From Nostocoides sp. (lineage in GTDB: Bacteria; Actinomycetota; Actinomycetes; Actinomycetales; Dermatophilaceae), in assembly GCA_016702415.1 (NCBI GenBank), contig JADJEA010000001.1, forward strand, positions 291,001 through 355,000: DNA of 64,000 nt. Direction: 5' to 3'. Position 1 is the stretch's first letter; every line of letters starts with the position of its first letter. A program made the translations under genes and the position numbers. A model generated the notes under the pieces. That model saw only the letters and a program-made list of their open reading frames with translations, made no database searches and had not been told where the DNA came from. This document shows, piece after piece, positions 26,206 to 34,301 of the stretch.

Positions 26206-27170
26206 GACTGGGCGGCGAGCTGGTCCTCGAGCGCGGCCAGGGTCCGATAACACGGCATGACCTGGGCGATGGACGCATTGGGCTCACGTCCCTCCCGGAT
26301 CGCGGCGACGAACTCCCGGTCCTGCAGTTCGATCCCGTCCATGGAGACATCGACCCGGGAGACGTCGATGGGGGTGTCCGTGCCGTCGGTCAGATCGTCG
26401 TAGCGGGCGAGATAGGTGCCGGTGTCGCCGATATAGCGGAAGAAGGTCCCCAGGGGGCCGTCGTTGTTGAACGACAACGACAGGGTGCAGATCGCGCCGT
26501 TCGCGGCGCGCAACTGGATCGAGAGGTCCATCGCGATGCCGAGGTCGGGATGGAGGGGGCCCTGGATCGCATTCGCCTGGACGATCGGGGAGCCGGCCTG
26601 ATACGCGAAGAGGTCCACGGTGTGGGCCGCGTGGTGCCAGAGCAGGTGATCGGTCCACGACCGTGGCTGGCCGAGCGCGTTGAGATTGCGCCGCCGGAAG
26701 AAGTAGGTCTGGACGTCCATCTGCTGAATCGCGAACTCCCCGGCGCGAATTCGCCGATGGATCCACTGATGGCTGGGGTTGAAGCGCCGGGTGTGGCCGA
26801 CCATGGCGACCAGGCCGGTGCGCTGGTGGAGGTCCAGGCACGCCTCGGCTCCGATCAGGGAGTCCGCCAGCGGGATTTCCACGTGGACGTGTTTGCCCGC
26901 GGCCAGGACGGCCCGGGTCTGGTCGGCGTGCAACGGGGTCGGCGTCGCGAGGATGACGGCGTCGATGGTGTCGTCGTCGAGCACGTCCGCGAGATCGCTC
27001 ACGCCGCGGCCGACCCCATGCTCGGCGGCGAAGGCCTGAGCCGACTCCAGGGTGGAGCTGACGATCGCGGCCACCGACACCCCCTCGATCCGTTTGAGGG
27101 CGGCGACATGCTTGGCGCCGAAGGCCCCGCCACCGGCCAGGGCGATCCGTAGGGGCTGCGGCGTGGTCAC
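26202..27170 (-). CDS. ligC: 4-carboxy-2-hydroxymuconate-6-semialdehyde dehydrogenase (LigC)
   Basis: Oxidises the ring-opening product of protocatechuate (as its hemiacetal) to 2-pyrone-4,6-dicarboxylate with NADP+. 322 residues, Gfo/Idh/MocA fold. The N-terminus IALAGGGAFGAKHVAALKRI, then EIPLADS, MVGHTRRFNPSHQWIHRRI, QMDVQTYFFRRRNLNALGQP, DHLLWHHAAHTVDLFAYQAG and SFNNDGPLGTFFRYIGD match the Sphingobium LigC sequence I recall almost residue for residue. The start is GTG 27170, overlapping the stop of the fused dioxygenase gene (GTGA). It is followed by an aldo/keto reductase with an ATGA overlap. Confidence 0.95.
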   Translation of the reverse strand: MTTPQPLRIALAGGGAFGAKHVAALKRIEGVSVAAIVSSTLESAQAFAAEHGVGRGVSDLADVLDDDTIDAVILATPTPLHADQTRAVLAAGKHVHVEIPLADSLIGAEACLDLHQRTGLVAMVGHTRRFNPSHQWIHRRIRAGEFAIQQMDVQTYFFRRRNLNALGQPRSWTDHLLWHHAAHTVDLFAYQAGSPIVQANAIQGPLHPDLGIAMDLSIQLRAANGAICTLSLSFNNDGPLGTFFRYIGDTGTYLARYDDLTDGTDTPIDVSRVDVSMDGIELQDREFVAAIREGREPNASIAQVMPCYRTLAALEDQLAAQS

Positions 27171-28528
27171 TGGTCTGCTCCGTTGCTCGCGGTTTCGGCG
27201 TTGGTCGGGGTGTCCTGCAGGACGAGATGGCCGACGGCCGTGTTGGACGCGGGCACATGGTAGAACCGGTGGATCACCCGCGGTGGCGCTGGCATCTGGG
27301 CCGGTGCCGGGCTGGCCGCGTCGGATTGATCGCTCGCCTGGTCCGCCATGGCGCCGCGGGCGATCAGCCACATGACCAGCTCGATGCCCTCCGAGCCGGC
27401 CTCCTCGATGTATTCGAGGTGGTCGGACTCGGCGAGCCGGGCCGGGTCGGCGATGAGGCGGTCGAGAAAGGCGTTGTCCCACTCCGGATTGATCAACCCG
27501 GCCCGCCGCCCCTGGAGTTGGTGGCTCATCCCGCCGGTGCCCCAGACCTGAACGCGCAGATCCTCGGGATAGGACCGGATCGCCCGACCGATGGCGCGCC
27601 CCAACTCCAAGCAACGCCGCCCGGACGGCACCGGATACTGCACGACGTTGACCGCGAACGGGATGACGGCGCACGGCCACTGCGCGACATCGCCGAACAT
27701 CATCGACAAGGGCACCGTCAACCCGTGGTCGACGGGCATCTCGTTGACCAGCGTGAGGTCGAAGTCGTCCTGGACGACCTCCTGGACGATATGCGCGGCC
27801 AGGGCGGGGTGACCGTCGATGCCCGGCACCGGCCGCGGACCGTAGCCCTCGTCGGCGACGGGATAGTGCGCCCCGGTCCCGATGGCGAAGGTCGGGATGA
27901 GGGAGAGGTCGAAGGCGGTCGCATGGTCGTTGTAGACGAGCAGGATCACGTCAGGGGTGTTGTCGCGCAACCAGCTTCGGGTCGGCTCGTATCCGGCGAA
28001 GACGGGACGCCAGTAGGGCTCGTCGGTCTTGCCGTGGTCCATCGCGGCGCCCATGGCCGGGACGTGGGAGGAGTAGATGCTCGCCGTGACGCTCGCCCGG
28101 CCGGGTGGGGCGCTGCGGTCGTCGACCCGGTCGGGGTTGTCGGCGATCCGATTGCCGTCGGGGGAGCGACCGCCGGCCACCATCATGTCGCGATAGGCCG
28201 CTTCCGACAGCCCGGTCATGCTGCCGGCCATGAACTGGAACGACTTCCCGAAGGTCGCGCCGATCTTGGAGAGGAAATAGATATTGCCGCCGAGCGCGAT
28301 GCAGCGGTTGAGATCGAAGTCGAGGACCGCCTGCTTCTGCTCCTCCGTCATCGGCCACTCGTCGAGATAGGCGCGCTGGTCGGCGACGAAGCGCTCGCGG
28401 TTCTCGGGTCTCATCAGCGACATGCAGAACTGGTTGAGGTGATAGCCCCGTCGCGATTGCTCGGCATCGAAGAGGGTCGTCCCGGGGACATCCCGGTAGC
28501 GCTTGTCACGCATCATCGAACTGCTCAT
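27167..28528 (-). CDS. ligAB: Fused protocatechuate 4,5-dioxygenase, LigA (alpha) + LigB (beta) in one chain
   Basis: Fe(II) extradiol dioxygenase that opens protocatechuate (or gallate) between C4 and C5; 453 residues. Residues 1-120 match the small subunit LigA: VPGTTLFDAEQSRRGYHLNQ, CMSLMRPENRERFVADQRAY, GNIYFLSKIGATFGKSFQFM, AGSMTGLSEAAYRDMM. After a linker of about 17 residues, LigB follows with the three iron ligands in context: SSHVPAMGAAM, VYNDHATAFDLSLIPTFAIG, and GSEGIELVMWLI. A second Ala/Pro/Asp-rich stretch of about 20 residues is inserted before the conserved RFYHVPASNTAVGHL end. LigA and LigB are normally separate genes; gallate dioxygenases fuse them in the opposite order. The ATG overlaps the ligI stop. 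Confidence 0.93.
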   Translation of the reverse strand: MSSSMMRDKRYRDVPGTTLFDAEQSRRGYHLNQFCMSLMRPENRERFVADQRAYLDEWPMTEEQKQAVLDFDLNRCIALGGNIYFLSKIGATFGKSFQFMAGSMTGLSEAAYRDMMVAGGRSPDGNRIADNPDRVDDRSAPPGRASVTASIYSSHVPAMGAAMDHGKTDEPYWRPVFAGYEPTRSWLRDNTPDVILLVYNDHATAFDLSLIPTFAIGTGAHYPVADEGYGPRPVPGIDGHPALAAHIVQEVVQDDFDLTLVNEMPVDHGLTVPLSMMFGDVAQWPCAVIPFAVNVVQYPVPSGRRCLELGRAIGRAIRSYPEDLRVQVWGTGGMSHQLQGRRAGLINPEWDNAFLDRLIADPARLAESDHLEYIEEAGSEGIELVMWLIARGAMADQASDQSDAASPAPAQMPAPPRVIHRFYHVPASNTAVGHLVLQDTPTNAETASNGADQ

Positions 28529-29550
28529 GTCGTGGCCTCCTCGGGCCAGTAGAGGCGCATCGGATTGTCCACCACCAGCTTTCGCTGCTGGTCAAGGGTC
28601 GGGGCGATGCTCGGGATCCAGTCGACCAGGAGGCCGTCGTCGGGCATATGGTCGGTCAGGTTCGGGTGCGGCCAGTCGGTTCCCCACAGGACGCGGTCAG
28701 GGAACTCCTCGACCACCCGCCGAGCAAAAGGCACGACATCGCGGTATGCCGATCCCTCCCCCCCGGGCGCCCCGTCTCCCCCGCGCGCCCCCTTACCTCC
28801 GGGCGCCGTCTCGCCGCCGGGTCCACCCTCCACCGAGGGCGATCCCACACCCGGGTGCGGAGGCACCGGAAGGGCGGGTGGGCCGGTCCGGGAGAGGCGT
28901 TCGGGGCAGGTGACCTTGCACCAGATGTCGTCCTTGGCGCGCATGAGGTCGAGGAAGGCGGCGAACTGCGGACCGTCGGGGTCCGCGGTGACGTCGGGCC
29001 GGCCCATGTGGTCGACAACGAGAGGCACCGGCAGGGAGGTGAAGAAGTCGGCGAGGTCCGGAAGCTCCGCCGCCTCGAAATAGAGGACGATGTGCCAGCC
29101 GAGCGTGGCGATCTGGTCGGCGATCCGGCGCAGGCCCTCCGTCGGTAGGACGTCGACGAGGCGGCGGACGAAATTGAACCGCACTCCGCGCACCCCGGCC
29201 TCGTCGAGGCGGCGCAGCTCGTCGTCGCCGATTCCGGGTCGGACGGTCGCGACCCCGCGCGCCCGGCCGTCGGATGCGGCCACCGCGGCGAGCATGGCGG
29301 AATTGTCCGCGCCATGACAGGTTGCTTGGACAATGACGTTGCGGGAGAAGCCGAGCCGATCGCGAAGGGCGAAGAGCTGCTCTGCCGAGGCGTCGCACGG
29401 GGTGTACTTGCGCTCCGAGGCAAAGGGGTAGCGATCGGCCGGTCCGAAGACGTGGCAGTGGGCGTCCACCGCGCCCGGGGGAAGGGGGAATCGGGGGAGG
29501 GAGGGATCGGCATACCAATCCAGCCACCCGGGGGTCTTCTCGACGGGCAT
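28525..29550 (-). CDS. ligI: 2-pyrone-4,6-dicarboxylate lactonase (LigI), with a low-complexity insertion
   Basis: Amidohydrolase-superfamily enzyme opening 2-pyrone-4,6-dicarboxylate to 4-oxalomesaconate. 341 residues, about 45 more than typical LigI. GAVDAHCHVFGPADRYPFAS, ERKYTPCDASAEQLFALRDR, NVIVQATCHGADNSAM, RARGVATVRPGIGDDEL, VVDHMGRPDV and LWGTDWPHPNLTDHM are all as in the family, including the Asp of TDWPHPN. The extra length is a Gly/Pro-rich block at about residues 223-268, encoded by a pyrimidine-rich stretch ending at a copy of GTATGCCGATCCC. The ATG shares a base with the ligK stop, and the stop overlaps the fused dioxygenase start. Confidence 0.92.
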   Translation of the reverse strand: MPVEKTPGWLDWYADPSLPRFPLPPGAVDAHCHVFGPADRYPFASERKYTPCDASAEQLFALRDRLGFSRNVIVQATCHGADNSAMLAAVAASDGRARGVATVRPGIGDDELRRLDEAGVRGVRFNFVRRLVDVLPTEGLRRIADQIATLGWHIVLYFEAAELPDLADFFTSLPVPLVVDHMGRPDVTADPDGPQFAAFLDLMRAKDDIWCKVTCPERLSRTGPPALPVPPHPGVGSPSVEGGPGGETAPGGKGARGGDGAPGGEGSAYRDVVPFARRVVEEFPDRVLWGTDWPHPNLTDHMPDDGLLVDWIPSIAPTLDQQRKLVVDNPMRLYWPEEATT

Positions 29551-30239
29551 CAGTCGAGGTACCTCAGGCCGGCCCGCGCCAGGGTGTCGCGCATCGCATA
29601 GAGGTCGAGACCGAGCACGCCCGCGCGGAATTGCGCCCGCTTGACCTCCTCGTTGTCCTCGCGCGCTGCCGCGCTCGCGGCGACGTCGGCGACCCGCTCC
29701 CGGGGCACGACGACGACGCCGTCGGTGTCCGCGAGCACCACGTCCCCCGGGCGGACCAGCGCCCCGCCACAGATGACGTCGACATTGACCGACCCGAGGG
29801 TGGCCTTGACGCATCCCTTGGCGTTGATCGCCCGGCTGAAGACCGGGAAGCCGATCCGCTCCAGATCGTCGACATCGCGCACGCCTCCGTCGATGACCAG
29901 CCCGCCGCATCCGCGGGCCTGGACGGAGGTGGCGAGGAGTTCGCCGAAGAACCCGTCCTCGCACTCGGTGGTGCAGGCGGCGACGAGGATGTCCCCGTCA
30001 TGGAGCTGCTCGACCGCGACGTGGAACATCCAGTTGTCCCCGGGCTGAAGCAGGACGGTGACCGCCGGACCGCACAGGCGAGCGCCGCGCCAAGCCGGCC
30101 TCAGGGCGGGGCGCATCAGCCCGACCCGGCCCATCGCCTCGTGCACGGTCGCGACCCCGAAGCGGGAAAGTGCCTGCACTGCGCCGGGATCGGGGTGCGT
30201 GATGCGGGTGTGGACGACGCCGAGTTCGTCATTGGCCAT
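29550..30239 (-). CDS. ligK: 4-carboxy-4-hydroxy-2-oxoadipate aldolase (LigK, RraA fold)
   Basis: Splits 4-carboxy-4-hydroxy-2-oxoadipate to pyruvate and oxaloacetate, last step of the 4,5-cleavage pathway; 229 residues. RraA-like fold with ATVHEAMGRVGLM, VTVLLQPGDNWMFHVAVEQL, the metal and substrate loop GLVIDGGVRDVDDLERIGF (Arg and Asp), VFSRAINAKGCVKATLG and PGDVVLADTDGVVVVP. The length and the GDNWMFH segment match LigK/PmdF/GalC rather than the ribonuclease inhibitor RraA. It begins 25 bp after ligJ and shares a base with ligI. Confidence 0.93.
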   Translation of the reverse strand: MANDELGVVHTRITHPDPGAVQALSRFGVATVHEAMGRVGLMRPALRPAWRGARLCGPAVTVLLQPGDNWMFHVAVEQLHDGDILVAACTTECEDGFFGELLATSVQARGCGGLVIDGGVRDVDDLERIGFPVFSRAINAKGCVKATLGSVNVDVICGGALVRPGDVVLADTDGVVVVPRERVADVAASAAAREDNEEVKRAQFRAGVLGLDLYAMRDTLARAGLRYLD

Positions 30240-30264
30240 GGTCGCTTCCTCTCTCCGGGCCCGC

Positions 30265-31290
30265 TCAACGACCCTGGGCCGTCAACAGCCGGTCCAGGCG
30301 GGGATAGACCCGGCGGGCGTTCGCGGCATACACCTGCGTGCGTTGGTCGTCGGTCAGCGCCGGCGTGGCGTCCACATAGCGGCGGGTGTCGTCGAAATGG
30401 TGGCCGCTGTCGGGATCGATATCCCGCACCGCGCCGATCATCTCGCTCGCGAAGAGGATCGACGAGTGCGGGAGGACCCGGGCTAGCAGGTCGATGCCCG
30501 CCTGGTGATAGACGCATGTGTCGAAAAAGACGTTGTCCAGCAAGGTGATCGGGTCCGGGCGACCCAGGGCCATCGCCAAGCCCCGGAAGCGGCCCCAGTG
30601 ATAGGGGACCGCGCCCCCGCCATGGGGGATGACGAACCTCAGGTCCGGGAAATCGGCGAAAAGATCACCCTGGACCAGCTGCATGAAGGCCGTGGTGTCG
30701 GCGTTGAGATAGTGCGCCCCGGTGGTGTGGAAGGCGGGGTTGCACGAGGTCGAGACGTGGATCATCGCCGGGACGTCGAGGTCGACCATCGCCTCGTAGA
30801 TCGGATACCAGCTGCGGTCGGTCAGCGGCGGGCTATCCCAGTGGCCGCCCGACGGGTCGGGGTTGAGGTTGACGACGACGGCACCGAGGTCCTCGACGGC
30901 GCGGCGCAACTCGGGCACGCTGGTGGCCGGATCGACTCCGGGGGATTGCGGGAGCATGGCGCCCATGACGAAGCGGTCGGGATAGAGCGACGCGACGCGA
31001 TGGCACAGGTCGTTGCAGATGCGCGCCCACGCCGAGGAAACGGCGAAATCGCCGATGTGGTGGGCCATGAAGCTGGCCCGGGGGGAGAAGATCGTGACGT
31101 CGGTGCCGCGCTCGTCCATTAGGCGCAGCTGGTTGGACTCGATCGTGGCCCGGATGTCGTCGTCGCTGAGCACGAGGTCAACGGGGTCCGGCGCGCTCGC
31201 CGGGTCGCCCACCGCGGCGATCTGACGGTTGCGCCACGCCTCCAAGGCCGGCGGCGCCGTCGTGTAGTGGCCGTGGCAGTCGATGATCAC
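30265..31290 (-). CDS. ligJ: 4-oxalomesaconate hydratase (LigJ)
   Basis: Adds water to 4-oxalomesaconate giving 4-carboxy-4-hydroxy-2-oxoadipate. Amidohydrolase-2 family, 341 residues, GTG start. Motifs: MIIDCHGHYTTAPPALEAWR at the N-terminus, FSPRASFMAHHIGDFAVS, VVVNLNPDPSGGHWDSPPL, MIHVSTSCNPAFHTTGAHYL, FVIPHGGGAVPYHWGRFRG and LFASEMIGAVRDIDP, as in Sphingobium LigJ. It is the first gene of an operon running ligJ-ligK-ligI-ligAB-ligC-AKR-rhamnosidase, nearly all with stop/start overlaps. No PrpF-type tautomerase (LigU/GalD) is present in the window. Confidence 0.93.
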   Translation of the reverse strand: MIIDCHGHYTTAPPALEAWRNRQIAAVGDPASAPDPVDLVLSDDDIRATIESNQLRLMDERGTDVTIFSPRASFMAHHIGDFAVSSAWARICNDLCHRVASLYPDRFVMGAMLPQSPGVDPATSVPELRRAVEDLGAVVVNLNPDPSGGHWDSPPLTDRSWYPIYEAMVDLDVPAMIHVSTSCNPAFHTTGAHYLNADTTAFMQLVQGDLFADFPDLRFVIPHGGGAVPYHWGRFRGLAMALGRPDPITLLDNVFFDTCVYHQAGIDLLARVLPHSSILFASEMIGAVRDIDPDSGHHFDDTRRYVDATPALTDDQRTQVYAANARRVYPRLDRLLTAQGR

Positions 31291-31388
31291 CCCGCCAGCC
31301 TGGCAGTGCGGTCGGCGGCCGTCAGTGGAACTTCCGCCAGGCGGAAGAGTGGGCGTTAGCGCCGGGATCGTTCCCTACCGTGGGTCGT

Positions 31389-32108
31389 ATGCCGCTGCGT
31401 GGGCTCTCGTCGATGGCGACCAAGGCGGTGCTCGCCGACCTCGCGACGCGGGTGTCGCGCTCGGGGCCCGAGGTGGTTGTCGAGTCGGCGGGTGGGGTCG
31501 CGGTGGCGCACCGCCTGCGCGAGGGCGAGCGCGCTGATCTCGTCGTCCTGGCGCACGAGTCGATTGTCGGGTTGGCCGGTGAAAGTGTGGTCGTGCCGGG
31601 CTCGATCCGGCCGCTGTTCCGCTCGGAGGCCGTGCTCGCCATTCCCTCCGACGCGCCGACTCCCGGCATCGCCACCCGTTCCGAGGTGATCGCCGCGCTC
31701 GCCGCGGCTCATCGGATCGGCTATTCCACGGGTCCCAGCGGCGACGCGCTGCTACTGCGCCTGAGCGAGTGGGGCTTGCGTCCGGGGCTCGAGGACCGCC
31801 TCGTTCAGACTCGGCCGGGAGTCTCGGTGGCCCGGCTGCTCGCCGACGGGGGCGCGGATATCGGTGTGCAGCAACGCAGTGAGTTCGCCGGGGTGGACGG
31901 GGTTCGAGTGCTGGGTGCCCTCCCGGCGGACTGCGCGATCACGACGGTCTTCACCGCGGCAGTGCTCTCGTGCTCCACCCGGCCCGACGCGGCGGCCGCG
32001 GTGATCGCGGGACTGGCGGACGCGGCATACGACCCCGTGGTGCGCAGCCACGGGCTGGAGCGGCCTCAGCCCTCCGACGGCCACCCGGTGTATTGCTCGG
32101 CGAGATAG
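31389..32108 (+). CDS. ModA-like substrate-binding-fold protein without a signal peptide
   Basis: 239 residues from ATG 31389 (inside a GTATGCCG copy); a GTG nine bases upstream is an alternative. The sequence LRGLSSMATKAVLADLATR, ADLVVLAHESIVGLAG, RSEAVLAIPSDAPTPGIATR, IGYSTGPSGDALLLRLSEWG and GADIGVQQRSEFAGVDGV fits the periplasmic-binding fold of the molybdate/ModA-like group, but no signal peptide or lipobox is visible, so it is probably a cytoplasmic enzyme or sensor. It is divergent from ligJ across about 100 bp and converges on pobA with a 43-bp overlap. A tautomerase or sensor role in the lig pathway is possible; not shown. Confidence 0.7.
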   Translation: MPLRGLSSMATKAVLADLATRVSRSGPEVVVESAGGVAVAHRLREGERADLVVLAHESIVGLAGESVVVPGSIRPLFRSEAVLAIPSDAPTPGIATRSEVIAALAAAHRIGYSTGPSGDALLLRLSEWGLRPGLEDRLVQTRPGVSVARLLADGGADIGVQQRSEFAGVDGVRVLGALPADCAITTVFTAAVLSCSTRPDAAAAVIAGLADAAYDPVVRSHGLERPQPSDGHPVYCSAR

Positions 32109-33265
32109 GCGCGCCCGGCTCGCGTGGACACCACATTGTCGAGTTCACCGAGTTGCCGGGCCCGGTCGAAGTCACTGGCGCCGGGAGCGCTGTGCAACAT
32201 CTGGGTCATCCACCACGAGAAGTTCTGGGCCTTCCAGACCCGGCCGAGGGCGCGCGGCTCGTAGTCGGCGAGGGCCGATTCCCCCTCCGGGCCGAGGGCC
32301 CGGGTCAGCACCTCGGCCAGGATCTTGACATCGTGCAGGGCCAGATTGAGCCCCCGGGCCCCGGTGGGCGGAACGGTGTGGGCGGCGTCGCCGGCGAGCA
32401 GGAGCGACCCCCAGCGCATCGGTTGTTGAACGAAGGAGCGGAAACGCAACACGGTCTTCTCGACGATTGGGCCCTCCCGGAGCCGGAATCCGTCGTCGCC
32501 GGCGACCCGTGCCTGCAGGGTCTCCCAGATCCGGGCGTCGTCCCAGGCGGTGACGTCCTCGTCGGGGTCGCACTGGAGGTACATCCGCTGCACGGTATCG
32601 GTGCGCTGGCTGATGAGAGCGAAGCCCCGATCCGAGTGGGCATAGACCAGCTCGGGCGCGGATATTGGTGCGCGGCAAAGGATTCCGAACCACGCGAAGG
32701 GATACTCGCGGAAGTACTGAACGCGCTCGGACGCAGGTGTCAGCCCTCGGCAGACGCTGCGTGATCCGTCGGCCCCGACGACATAGCGGGCGCGCACCTC
32801 ATGACGGGCACCGTCGGCGCTGGTGAACCGAATCGACGGCGCGGCCGCGACCGCGTCGGTGACATCGACCTGGCTGACCCCGAAAAACACCGTGCCGCCA
32901 TCGCGGGCGCGGGCATCGGCCAGGTCGATGAAAACGTCGGTCTGGGGATAGAGCCACACCGACTCCCCGACCAGATCCGCGAAGTCGATCCGGTGGGGTC
33001 GGCCCCCGAAGCGCAGCTCGATGCCCCGGTGCTCGTGGCCGTCGCGCAGGACGCGATCGGAGACACCCGTCTCGACGAGATCGCGGGCGGCGGGTGCCTC
33101 GAGGATGCCGGCGCGGTGGGTCGTCTCGATCTCGTCGCGGGAGCGGATATCGATATTGACGCAGGAAATGCCGGCCCGCCCGAGACGGTGGGCAAGCATG
33201 AGTCCGGCCGGCCCGGCACCGACGATGGCGACCGGCACCGACATCGTGGAGTCGATCGGGGTCAT
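32066..33265 (-). CDS. pobA: 4-hydroxybenzoate 3-monooxygenase (PobA)
   Basis: Flavoprotein hydroxylase converting 4-hydroxybenzoate to protocatechuate with NAD(P)H and O2, feeding the adjacent lig genes; 399 residues. VAIVGAGPAGLMLAHRLGRA binds FAD, IETTHRAGILE is a PobA hallmark, VVGADGSRSVCRGL is the DG motif, and LLLAGDAAHTVPPTGARGLN carries the GD motif. REYPFAWFGILC and ENFSWWMT-like KAQNFSWWMTQM also fit PobA. Start ATG 33265 has GGGAG upstream; ATG 33244 is possible. It follows the IclR gene by 106 bp on the same strand and overlaps the 3' end of the ModA-like gene. Confidence 0.94.
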   Translation of the reverse strand: MTPIDSTMSVPVAIVGAGPAGLMLAHRLGRAGISCVNIDIRSRDEIETTHRAGILEAPAARDLVETGVSDRVLRDGHEHRGIELRFGGRPHRIDFADLVGESVWLYPQTDVFIDLADARARDGGTVFFGVSQVDVTDAVAAAPSIRFTSADGARHEVRARYVVGADGSRSVCRGLTPASERVQYFREYPFAWFGILCRAPISAPELVYAHSDRGFALISQRTDTVQRMYLQCDPDEDVTAWDDARIWETLQARVAGDDGFRLREGPIVEKTVLRFRSFVQQPMRWGSLLLAGDAAHTVPPTGARGLNLALHDVKILAEVLTRALGPEGESALADYEPRALGRVWKAQNFSWWMTQMLHSAPGASDFDRARQLGELDNVVSTRAGRAYLAEQYTGWPSEG

Positions 33266-33371
33266 CGCGGGGCTCCCTCATTCCGGCGGCTCGCCCCTGG
33301 AGGCGGTGAGCCGAGCGTGGCGCGTCGCCACGGCACCGGGCCAGCGGGATTCCGTCAGACGGAAGTCGCGC

Positions 33372-34169
33372 TCATCCGCCGGTCCGAGCGCGGGCGCCGA
33401 GTTCGACCGAGACGGCGCGGGATGCGGCGAGAACGGCGGCCCGCAGGTGGCGCACGGCACCCGCGGTCGTGCCGGCCACGACGATCCCGAGCGCGGCCTG
33501 GACCTCCCCACGCAGTCCGACCCGGATGGGCGCGGCGACCCCGACGGTGTTCTCCGAGAGTTGCCGGTCGTTGACGGCAACCTGGCTGCGCCGGATCTGG
33601 GCGAGCATCGCGCGCAGTTCCCGGGGATCAGTGACCGTCTGTGACGTATGCCGCGGTACCGGCTCCGCGAGGACGGCCTCCCGAATCTCGCTCGGCGCGA
33701 AGGCCAGGAGCGTCATCCCGATCCCGGTGGCGGTCAACGGGAATCGCGTCCCGACCATCGTCTTTAAATCGATGGACCGATGGCCGGCGATGCGCTCGAC
33801 GAAGACGAGTTCGGTCCCCTCGCGGACACCGAGCTGGATGTTCTCGTGGGTCGCCTCATACAGGTCTTGCATGAACGGCAGGGACACCTCCCGCAGGATC
33901 TGGGTGCGTGGACACGCGGAGGCGACCTCCCACAGCCGCAGGCCGACCTGCCACGATCCCTCCGCCGTGCGCTCCAGGGCGCCCCAGGTCGCGAGCTCCC
34001 CGACGACGCGATGGGTGGTGCTCAGCGGTAGCCCACTTCGGTGCGCGAGATCGGTCAGGGTGAGCGCGGGCCGGCCTCGGTCGAAACACGCGAGGACCGC
34101 CAAGGCCTTGCCCGCGGCGCTTGGCCGGGGAATCCCCGGTCGGGCGGCACTGGAGCGGGCGGTCGGCAT
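33372..34169 (-). CDS. IclR-family transcriptional regulator (PobR/PcaR-like)
   Basis: 265 residues. Winged-helix domain: LTLTDLAHRSGLPLSTTHRV at about residues 37-56, then VVGELATWGALER. The C-terminal effector domain contains ENIQLGVREGTELVFVERIA, LTATGIGMTLLAFAP and VGVAAPIRVGLRGEV. IclR proteins commonly control 4-hydroxybenzoate and protocatechuate genes, and this one precedes pobA on the same strand, so it probably regulates pobA and the lig operon. ATG 34169 (inside a CGGCATAC copy) has an excellent GGAGGAGG site upstream. A much longer open frame upstream of it is a shadow of the arabinose genes. Confidence 0.92.
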   Translation of the reverse strand: MPTARSSAARPGIPRPSAAGKALAVLACFDRGRPALTLTDLAHRSGLPLSTTHRVVGELATWGALERTAEGSWQVGLRLWEVASACPRTQILREVSLPFMQDLYEATHENIQLGVREGTELVFVERIAGHRSIDLKTMVGTRFPLTATGIGMTLLAFAPSEIREAVLAEPVPRHTSQTVTDPRELRAMLAQIRRSQVAVNDRQLSENTVGVAAPIRVGLRGEVQAALGIVVAGTTAGAVRHLRAAVLAASRAVSVELGARARTGG

Positions 34170-34234
34170 ACGTCCTCCTCCCGGGGTTCGGTTCCACGGC
34201 CGATCGGGTGCGACCGGACGCGACGCGACTGCGG

Positions 34235-34250
34235 CACTGGAGGGCCAGTG
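34235..34250. promoter_or_regulatory. Perfect inverted repeat in the divergent IclR/oxidoreductase gap
   Basis: CACTGG-AGGG-CCAGTG, a 6-4-6 inverted repeat, lies in the 132-bp gap between divergent starts. A second, shorter one (CTGG-N6-CCAG) is at 34267-34280. Candidate operator for the IclR protein or another regulator. Confidence 0.45.
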
Positions 34251-34301
34251 TGGCAGGTCGTCCCCACTGGACCGGACCAGCGACGACGGTACTGTCGGAG
34301 G

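Noticed and set aside
31389..32108. Molybdate-binding ModA of an ABC importer
   Set aside because: The fold is similar, but there is no signal peptide or lipobox and no permease or ATPase gene nearby; the neighbours are lig genes.
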